A stretch of DNA of 64,000 nucleotides, taken from contig JAJLRJ010000007.1 in assembly GCA_024195265.1 (NCBI GenBank), positions 9,958,328-10,022,327 of the forward strand. The letters are read 5' to 3'. Both the position numbers and the translations under genes were made by a program. The notes below the pieces were generated by a model. That model saw only the letters and a program-made list of their open reading frames with translations. It did not search any database and was not told where the DNA came from. The DNA comes from Dendrophyllia cribrosa (taxonomy: Eukaryota; Cnidaria; Anthozoa; Scleractinia; Dendrophylliidae). Each line of letters starts with the position of its first letter. Position 1 is the stretch's first letter. This document shows positions 57,301 through 64,000 of the stretch, piece by piece.

Positions 57301-57411
57301 CATTCCTGCGAAGGGAGAAAGCTAAAGCTGGCGTATCACGCAATAAGCTGTACCTGCATTATACTGCTTTTGTAGTTTGGGAGAACTGAAGTAAATTCCT
57401 TGAAGAGCCAT
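42332..57411 (-). CDS. LACTBL1-like serine beta-lactamase-family membrane protein, 12 exons, 662 aa
   Basis: Exons in transcript order: 57411-57354, 55211-54769, 52847-52713, 51583-51440, 49910-49789, 49467-49315, 48128-47994, 47194-47077, 46182-46107, 45014-44874, 44525-44413, 42682-42332. All introns are GT-AG and in phase, giving 1,989 nt. The first exon starts in a strong context (AAACATGG) and adds 19 codons upstream of a Tyr/Pro-rich cytoplasmic tail. KKKKHR precedes one hydrophobic helix (about 126-147), predicting a type-II membrane protein with the catalytic-like domain outside. In that domain SVSK (Ser254-x-x-Lys257) fits the active-site SxxK of class C beta-lactamases and penicillin-binding-like proteins, and Tyr351-Ser352-Asn353 (QYSNLGFALLG) fits the YxN motif. 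NPTGGAFSSVADLAK (about 422-436) is typical of the family. The third motif (KTG/HxG) is not evident; the equivalent region reads RKKRGYVYGYDS. The architecture matches animal LACTB-like 1 proteins, whose substrate is unknown to me. Hydrolase activity is unproven. Confidence 0.85.
43093..43795. mobile_element. hAT-like MITE (GGCCCCGTCCACAC ends) with a nested foldback
   Basis: The left end GGCCCCGTCCACACGTATC is inverted at the right as TGTGGACGGGGCC, and both are followed inward by copies of GGATATTTTTGAATCCGCAA. A second foldback (about 43155-43365, GGTCGCTCAAGC / GCTTGAGCGACC) is inserted in it. Located in LACTBL1-like intron 11. Confidence 0.65.
45268..45500 (-). mobile_element. CCAAT/E2F MITE, copy f
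   Basis: Shares the CCAATCACAA, GCACGGGAAAACGCGTGCGAG and GATTGGTTGAGAAAGTGG blocks with copy e in reverse orientation. One end is truncated. Confidence 0.7.
46654..46684 (-). ncRNA. Hammerhead-ribozyme-like motif 3 (degenerate)
   Basis: On the minus strand CTGAAGATGACTTCCG...GGTTGTCGAAC, the same family as motif 1 but with GAAC in place of GAAA. Confidence 0.3.
47262..47545 (-). mobile_element. CCAAT/E2F MITE, copy g
   Basis: A complete-looking copy in LACTBL1-like intron 7, ending TCAATTGAAAACCGCTCTA. The core reads GCGCGGGAAAATGCGTGC. Confidence 0.75.
48835..49085 (+). repeat. Minisatellite built on GGATACGGAAGGTCTTGG
   Basis: Five to six imperfect units of about 35-45 bp containing GATACGGAAGGTCTTGG and TTTGAGTTCCGAGG, interrupted by a G-run. 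In LACTBL1-like intron 6. Confidence 0.75.
49942..50250. mobile_element. Foldback element with a Pol III B-box-like core
   Basis: Arms of about 60 bp (TAGATACCACCCAAATAAACC / GGTTTAGGCGGATGGTATCTA) are inverted. The middle contains CGCAGGTTCAATCCTGA, close to the tRNA B box GGTTCAANTCC. No cloverleaf could be formed, so it is not called a tRNA gene. Confidence 0.6.
50561..51286. mobile_element. Foldback element, family 3, copy 2, in LACTBL1-like intron 4
   Basis: The left arm (50561-50757) repeats that of the copy at 38283, while the interior is in the opposite orientation relative to that arm. The right arm is eroded but still ends GAAGGTACACTGTAACCTTAA. Confidence 0.65.
51880..52113 (+). 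mobile_element. CCAAT/E2F MITE, copy h
   Basis: Contains TTTTCCCGCGCTTGGCGC and the family CCAAT blocks. The right end CATCTGAAAACTGCTTTA is diverged. In intron 2 of the LACTBL1-like gene. Confidence 0.7.
52150..52330 (-). mobile_element. CCAAT/E2F MITE, copy i (partial)
   Basis: A shortened copy in reverse orientation, with AGAGCGGTTTT at one end and AACGCGGGAAAACGCGTGCG in the core. Confidence 0.65.
52927..53217 (+). mobile_element. CCAAT/E2F MITE, copy j
   Basis: A nearly full copy, almost identical to copy e over most of its length, with the core altered to TTTTCTCGCGCTTGGCGCC. Inserted between exons 1b and 3 of the LACTBL1-like gene, just 3' of the AATAATATTATTATTAATTA tract side. Confidence 0.75.
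53694..53866. mobile_element. MITE with TAGACTGCTAGCAG ends
   Basis: TAGACTGCTAGCAG and CTAGCAGTCTA bound a GC-rich segment with CTCGCTCGCTCC-like words and a short C-run. Confidence 0.6.
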
Positions 57412-58129
57412 GTTTGGTTGGGGAAAGCTGATACTTCAGTGTTACACGGCTTGTGTCATCGAGTACTTTACAGCAAACTGTTAGGCGTCTTATTACGTAC
57501 AGTGCCCAGACCCTTCATTTAATGAATATTCATATGAAAAACCCGATGACGCTTTTCTATAAGACTTATGTAATTATAGCTAATTATGCATGAGTGTTAG
57601 TTTGCAAAACGTCGGAGAAGCGGCGCGACAGGCCATGTTCAAATTATACAACCCGAGGCAACGCCAAGTCGCCAACTGGCTGAGTGCTCATATTTCTATC
57701 TATGAACGGATTGGAGCCTGTAACCCCAAAAGTTGACAACGATATAATTGTTTTTTCTTTTTCATTTTTGATGTCACGTTCCTGTTTTCGACTCGTTTAC
57801 GTCAAAGTTGCGCCACGTCAGAAACGAAAATCTAGACCACCAACAAAACATTGTCCGCATTTCCATACTTTTAGGGCATAGCGGACTGTGCCTCTAAAAG
57901 TTTTTAGTACATGCACCAAACTAGACCTTGAGCATGATATGACAGTGATTCCATCAACTGACCCCTTCCAAACTAAACAAACTGACAACCATAAAAAATG
58001 ACAAGAGAAGTAAACATGGAACGGCTAACTGACGTAGTTTAAATGTCACTTGACACTCTTGACAGTTTCCGAGCGTCTATATCGTGCGGTCGGAATAATC
58101 CGGAGATTAAAATAATCCGGAGATTATTA

Positions 58130-60740
58130 AAAGGGGCTATGTCGCGAGGATGGCGGGTGAGTACTGGGTACTAACATCTTGAAAAACGTCCGCAACCTCG
58201 TTCCCAGGGCTTTTCCCTTCGAGAGAGGGGCGGCGGGAAAAGGCCCTGGCATCGCCTGGTCACGCGCCCATCGGACACCCGAAAAACCTGGGTGTAATAA
58301 ATTAGATGTGAAATCGAAGCTGCATAATCAAAAGCAAGATGGGAGTTACGAGAGTGTAATATGGGGGTGGCAGACCTGCACGACTCTTACCTCATGTTTT
58401 TAATGCCATTTGCTCCTTCTATACGTTTTGAACGGGTATTCTACATTAAGCCGTTTGTTAAGGAGGATTTTAGTGACTGTAGAGTGTAGAATGAATTTTA
58501 AAACCTTTCAAAAGCCGCGTGCAACAGACTAGAGGTCAAGTCTGTCGGTTGTAGTTTCCCGTGGTGTCGCGCTTTTAGATTTTGACCTCATTTCAGCGTC
58601 CTTCATCTTTTGCCTGGCGGTTGTTGTGTTGTTTTCGCCATTTAATAGTATTGGCATGTAGATTTTCATGTAGGAAAGGTTTGAATTTCTCTAACTTTTC
58701 TCTCTGAAATACCGGACATGACAGGATCTGAAATAATCTGTTGGCCGTGAATGTCTTTCTTGCTATTTATGTCACGCTGGGCTCAGCTTGATTTTAGATT
58801 TGTCTTTGCAGGATTTTAATTTTCATGATCCAAGCTTTATAGCAGAGAGAGTTGTAGCTTAATAAGCTGTTCAACTTGTAGAGAGTTGAAGTTTACCTCA
58901 GTCAAGGCTGTAATTTTAGCTTCCTTTCGCTACGCTTTATAGCTGCGTGGAGCTCGCTCCGTTGTCAATTTTGACAGTCTGGCGAATGCTTCGTTTACGA
59001 CACTATTTCTCCGATATTTCATTCAGGCAAGACCTTGGTTTCGATTCTCCTCTCGAACCTCATCAGTTGCCGGGTTTGTATTTGCTAGTTGCTACCTTTT
59101 TAGCAACGCATATTTTTGTTGAGAACGGTTAAACCATTCTGCTCGACATATTCCAAACATGTAATTATACCCTTGCGCACTGATCTAATAGCATCCATTT
59201 CGAACTTAAGAAGGAATGTGCAGGAAACGAAAGCGCTCACATTTAAAAATATCCTCAATTCAGCCAAGAGAAGAAAGTGCTAAAATTTTGAAATAATGCC
59301 TTCCAAAGAAATACACGCTTAGGAGGAAATTCGATCCCCACCGAGGGTATAAATACATGTTTGAAAATTATGTCGAGCAGAATGGTTTGACCGTTCTCAA
59401 CAAAAATATGCGTTGCTAAAAAGGTAGAAACTAGGAAATACAAACCCGGCAACTGATGAGGTTCGAGAGGAGAACCGAAACCATGGTCTTGCTTGAATGA
59501 AATAGTGGCGTAAACGAAGCACTCGCCAGACTGTCAAAATTGACAACGGCAGCGAGCTCCACGCAGCTATATTAAAGCGTAGCGAAAGGAAGCTAAAATT
59601 ACAGCCTTGACTGAGACAAACTTCAACTCTCTACAAGTTGAATAGCTTATTAAGCTACAACTCTCTCTGCTATAAAGCTTGGATCATAAAAATTAAAATA
59701 GCTGGGCCCAGCGTGACATAAATAGCAGGAAAGACATTCACGGCCAACACTGAGATCATTTCAGATCCTGTCATGTCCGGTATTTCAGAGAGAAAAGTTG
59801 GAGAAATTCAACCTTTCCTACATAAAAATCTACATGCCAATACTATTAAATGGCGAAAACAATACACAACCGCCAGGCAAAAAAGGACGCTAAAATGAGG
59901 TCAAAATCTACAAGCGCGATACCACGGGAAACTATACAACCGACAGACTTGACCTCTTGTCCGTTCAGTCTACACTCTACAGTCACTAAAATCTTCCTTA
60001 ACAAACGGCTAAATGTAGAATACCCGTTCTGAAAACACATAGAAGGAGCAAATGGCATTAAAAACATGAGGTAAGAGTCGTGCAGACCTGCCACCCCCAT
60101 ATTACATACAATACTACTTGATTTTTTGAGCCACAATGGCGATGTTTCTTGGTCGAAATTAGAAATCGCAATGCTAATGTCATTTTTGAGCAAATTCCAT
60201 CAACCAATGAAAATGCAGGATTAACCACAGGAATGCATACATTAGTGTTCTAAGTATTATTTAGGAACACCACGTGACCAGCCGATGCCAGGGCCTTTTC
60301 CCGCCCGCCTCTCTGTCGAAAGGAAAAGCCCTGGGAACGAGGTTGAAACGTCCGGTGGCTTTTTATCAAGTTGGCGGCCATTACTGTCGAATTCGCTGCA
60401 ATCCGTTACATCCCGTCGTATTGCGTGGAAGGATAGATCTCAAGTTTACAAATTAGTTAGAGGATTTACTTGACTAGATTTTTGTTAAATTATTTCTGCG
60501 ATTTGTTAGTCGTACCTTCGAAAAATTCGATGTCTTCCAGTAGTGGTGGAAGTTGGGGAGGAATTTAAAAGCGAAATAGATCGTGTGTTTGTTTACCTCT
60601 CGTGGTTCGACACGAGTGCAAGCGGGATAAAACTTGCCGCGATCCGGGAGGGAACAATAGAAATTTGACATGTGTGACGTGTGTGACGTCACATGAAGGA
60701 ACTCATTGCGCAGACTCACCATGCGACATAGCCCCTTTAA
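58130..60740. repeat. Outer inverted repeat AAAGGGGCTATGTCGC around the 2.15-kb palindrome
   Basis: AAAGGGGCTATGTCGC at 58130 is mirrored by GCGACATAGCCCCTTT at 60723, and a 14-bp direct repeat (ATCGTGCGGTCGGA) lies outside at 58081-58094 and 60742-60755. This suggests the palindrome is nested inside an older element. Confidence 0.55.
58193..60345. mobile_element. 2.15-kb near-palindromic element
   Basis: Two arms of nearly 1 kb (58193-59172 and 59346-60345) are inverted copies around a spacer of about 170 bp. The ends are CAACCTCGTTCCCAGGGC and GCCCTGGGAACGAGGTTG. The same terminal word recurs elsewhere in the window (about 32740, 45600, 54735). A stretch of about 150 bp near the outer ends differs between the arms. 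No transposase frame was found. Confidence 0.75.
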
Positions 60741-60826
60741 AATCGTGCGGTCGGAGAGATTATTGGACTCTTATTGGATTCTTATAACTGCAGATATAGC
60801 TTTCTGAGTTTTTTTATAGTACTATT

Positions 60827-60855
60827 TTTCGGCTGGCCAAACCAGCCTTCTTCAG
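60827..60855 (-). ncRNA. Hammerhead-ribozyme-like motif 4 (best stem II)
   Basis: On the minus strand CTGAAGA is followed by a perfect 6-bp stem GGCTGG/CCAGCC with a five-base loop and then GAAA. A palindromic ATAGTACTAT that could form a short stem III follows after two extra A residues. Confidence 0.4.
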
Positions 60856-61492
60856 GTACAATGAGGAAAACTTATATTGGTATACGTGTTATATCGAGGG
60901 TAATAGATTTTGCGTGCTAACGGAACAACTTTGAACTTGGAACTTAGAACTTAGAACTTAGAACTGTATTGTTATTTAAAAATGGTAGCTACAGTCAGTG
61001 GATAAGAAAATATAAAAATTAACTGGTTTTCAAGTAGGCCATGTATATCTACCTATTGCAATTGTATCTTATACTAATTACAAACGAACTGAATCTTTGA
61101 ACCTTATGGCCTTAAAAAGACACATATTAGATCAGTATTTAGGGCGTGTTTAATTGACCGAACTCCGAAATAGGAATATACACAATAGTGACGGAGAATT
61201 GTTTGTTCATGCACACTTGCAGTATAAATCTGACAAAACATGCTTATAATACCGCTTCAGGAGATATTTAGTTTTCCAGCGGCTCCCACCCAATTCAACA
61301 AACGCGCGGATTTTTTTAGTCATTCTTCCTATTCTTATTCCGAAAAACGTTCAATCGAACGCATCCTTAGTTTCGATTTTAACTATTTTATTTTATTTTC
61401 CTACTATAAATCTATGCCATCAGTCTTACGTACTTCCGATATTGCGCAAAAGCTATTACTCTATATACAAGCGCAGCAGTGATCACAATCCT

Positions 61493-61732
61493 CGGTAGGA
61501 AAAAAGATGGCGACTGGTACATTTACCCATAATTCTTAGCGCATAAAAACCTTAACAACGTTCATAAAAATGTAAAGAAAAGTTATAAAATCTTTAAACT
61601 TTGTCTACACATTGTCCTCAGTACTGGAACAAATATTGTAAAAATTTGGCTTTCTTTGTGCCTTATGTGCTGTGTTAGGTCCGCAAGGTATTGTGGTAAA
61701 ATGAACAGCCACCATCTTTTTTCCTACGGTGG
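61493..61732. mobile_element. Small foldback MITE
   Basis: CGGTAGGAAAAAAGATGGCG and CCACCATCTTTTTTCCTACGG are inverted ends about 240 bp apart. Confidence 0.55.
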
Positions 61733-62014
61733 ATTATGGATACGCGTTCGAAGGAATTTCCGGCGGAAATGAGCCCCTGAAAAAACCAACAGGGGCGGCT
61801 ATTTGGAAGACCGGCCACCAAAAAATCTCAAATTTTACTGCACATAAACCACAGGACAATTTCTCTGGGACAACCAACATGAAATTCGAACGCGATAACA
61901 AACACGTATACCAATATAAATTTTCCTCATTAAACGTGAAAAAGGCTGGTTTGGCGAAATACCTCGAAATCATGAGAAGATAATTTTCTCTTGTCGAAAT
62001 AAAGTATATATACT

Positions 62015-63190
62015 AGTAGTAATCATAGATTATAGTGCGTCTCCTTATCCCGTGGCACCTCGTCTTGACCTAGTACGTTAGTTTCATGAATTAATTCAGC
62101 CACTGTTTAAAAGGGATTTGTCGCGAGATAAACGTCGGGCCGACATCAAACAAATTCTCGATATCGCCTTGGGATCGGGCAAAATCCTGCCGTGCTGTGT
62201 ACTCCGAAAGGTCTCAGATTTTTACGACATATAAATGGTATATTTGTCTTGATTTCATTTCGGTTATTTCTCCGATTCTGAAATCATACTCCTCAGTACA
62301 TGTACTAATACCGGAACCGGAAATGAGAAATTTCTGAGAAAAGCCTGAAAAAGTGCTCCCGTGATAAACTTCTTGGACACCGACGATTAAGTCACACAAC
62401 ATTCAACGTGAATTTCGCAGGATTTTTCGGATAACATTACAACTACCAGTTGCAAGTAAGACACAAGACTGTTGAATATAATTCCTTTATTAGCTAGACA
62501 AATTTTAGTCACAAAATTGCGAAATCTTTAGTCGCAAATGCGCCCGATACAGGCGCAATTTCGAGCACTGTAAAGTTAATCTGCGTTCGCCTGGCGCGGC
62601 CGGTCAATGAATTATTGCTACAAGACATAAGCGAATTGCACCGTACCGTAGAACATCGCGAAAAACGACGTCGGTATTTAGGTGAAAGCTTCCCAAATCA
62701 GGCAGAGAACCACAGCAAAATCAAGATAGAACATTCAAAACATACCAGAACGGTAGCGAGGAAAATCTGTAACTTCTTGCTTGATTCCAAAGAGACCCAA
62801 CAACTTACTTGGTCCGGAGAAGAACCTTCGTCCAATTTTTCCACTGCATACTTTTACCAGGCATTGAAATATTGAGCCGTACGATTCCAAAATCGGGAAA
62901 ATATTCGAAACTAAATCAAGACAAATAGATTATTCACATGTGACATTTCGGAACCCCAGCTCCCCAGGATGATGCCTGATTTCCACGCGCTGGGAATGCT
63001 GGATGCTATTGTGACGTTTCAAGATGGCGCCGATTTTCTCGATTCGTTCCGCTTAGCCTAGACGACGCGCTAAGAATGCTGGATACTGTTGTGACGTTTC
63101 AAGATGGCGCAGATTTGGTACCGACACTTTTCTCGATTCGTTCCGCCTAGCCGACAAGATTAGGAAGCGTCTCCTTCGTCGACGCAATAA
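62015..63190 (+). repeat. Interspersed repeat R1, copy C (longest)
   Basis: Same ends as copies A and B, with a longer middle. Near its right end an approximately 100-bp block (GTGACGTTTCAAGATGGCGC) is tandemly duplicated at about 63011 and 63090. Confidence 0.7.
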
Positions 63191-63313
63191 AAAAAACTAA
63201 AAAAATCTATCGGTCTCTGCTTCTACAGTATATCTTCACTTGTTAAAGCCGATTAGATCATTAATTTGATCCAACGAACACCAGCAGGATTCAGTCGTCT
63301 AAAGGATGCCTAC

Positions 63314-63408
63314 TAGCCTGCGAGCAAGCTCTCGGGCTCGGGTTCGGGGTTGGGTTTGGGGTTTGGGGGACCCTGAACCCGAGCCTGAGAGCTTGCCTGC
63401 AGGCTAGA
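63314..63408. mobile_element. 95-bp hairpin MITE
   Basis: CTAGCCTGCGAGCAAGCTCTC pairs with GAGAGCTTGCCTGCAGGCTAG around a GGGTTTGGG-rich loop. Confidence 0.65.
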
Positions 63409-64000
63409 TGCCTACTTGAAGAATAACGTTCAAGGAGTGTCAAAGTTGTTCAAAGAGTTGAATATAAATATAATTTAAAATGTCGATTAGATAACATTCC
63501 TGCCTAGTGCCTGCATGTTAATATGTCATTGGAAAATGACGTCCGATAATACATCAACCATCAATTTTTATCCGGTAGATATAAACAAACTATTGATCAT
63601 TAGATGATTTCTAAATTGCCAACACTATTCTTAAAACGTTCAAACTGACAAAGATATTGTGTAAAAATTTTTCTCCTTGCATCTGAAACATTTCATGCAG
63701 TTTGTTGATTGCGTGCCCGGCTTTGTTTTGATATTTGAGGAGACATAAGACGTTTATCACATCCATTATAAATGACAGGCTTTGTTAGCCTTTTGTTGTT
63801 TCTGGCCGTCTTAATATAAACGCGTTTTTTTTCTTCCACATTATAATAAACGTTGACAGGGCCACTAACGTGATTTCATTTTATGCCATTTCTTTTCTCC
63901 ATTTTAGCGTGTTTGGCCATTCGACGTCGTTTTCTTTTTTCGTGCTTTAAAGTGCGTTAACACGCCGTGCCTTTTGAATAGATGGTCATAAATAGAAAAT

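Larger units (their letters stand above)
57412..64000. other. Gene-free region upstream of the LACTBL1-like gene
   Basis: Holds the presumed LACTBL1-like promoter (57412 to about 58000, no clear TATA identified), the 2.15-kb palindrome, a small foldback and repeat R1 copy C. An 85-codon open stretch at 61729-61983 has no suitable ATG at its start and no known similarity. 63410-64000 shows nothing. Confidence 0.55.

Overview
This window is nuclear DNA of a metazoan, most likely an anthozoan cnidarian (stony-coral-like). The reasons are intron-rich genes with canonical GT-AG introns, AT-rich intergenic and intronic DNA packed with short inverted-repeat (MITE/foldback) elements, and proteins that are clearly animal (a CNC-bZIP factor, COA3, MCM6, a LACTBL1-like protein). 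The taxon is inferred from general character; no species marker was identified. No bacterial features, rRNA, convincing tRNA or CRISPR array is present. All exon boundaries below were worked out by hand from splice sites, reading phase and family conservation.

Layout. 1-8014: no gene recognised, only MITEs. 8015-10399 (-): a two-exon NFE2L/Nrf-type CNC-bZIP transcription factor of 565 aa. 10932-12674 (+): divergently transcribed two-exon COA3 (cytochrome c oxidase assembly factor 3, 68 aa), sharing an approximately 530-bp promoter that holds two perfect CREs, CCAAT boxes, a TATA box and a perfect antioxidant-response/NF-E2 element. 14091-30421 (-): a complete 21-exon MCM6 gene (818 aa by conceptual splicing, human about 821) with an E2F site just upstream of its start. 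31440-32100 (-): 5'-truncated non-LTR retrotransposon. 33413-34792 (-): a 459-aa intronless ORF without a recognised domain. 34793-42331: non-coding, several large foldback elements and a microsatellite. 42332-57411 (-): a complete 12-exon gene for a 662-aa type-II membrane protein with a serine beta-lactamase-like (LACTBL1-type) domain. 57412-64000: non-coding, including a 2.15-kb near-palindrome.

The genes do not form one pathway. The NFE2L/COA3 pair links a candidate oxidative-stress regulator to a respiratory-chain assembly factor through one promoter, and MCM6 carries the expected S-phase E2F signal. The most notable non-genic content is a MITE family carrying a CCAAT-box plus E2F-like core (about ten copies), four hammerhead-ribozyme-like motifs of the sort found in Penelope-like elements, TTAA-flanked foldbacks, and transposon-derived G-runs just downstream of MCM6 splice donors.
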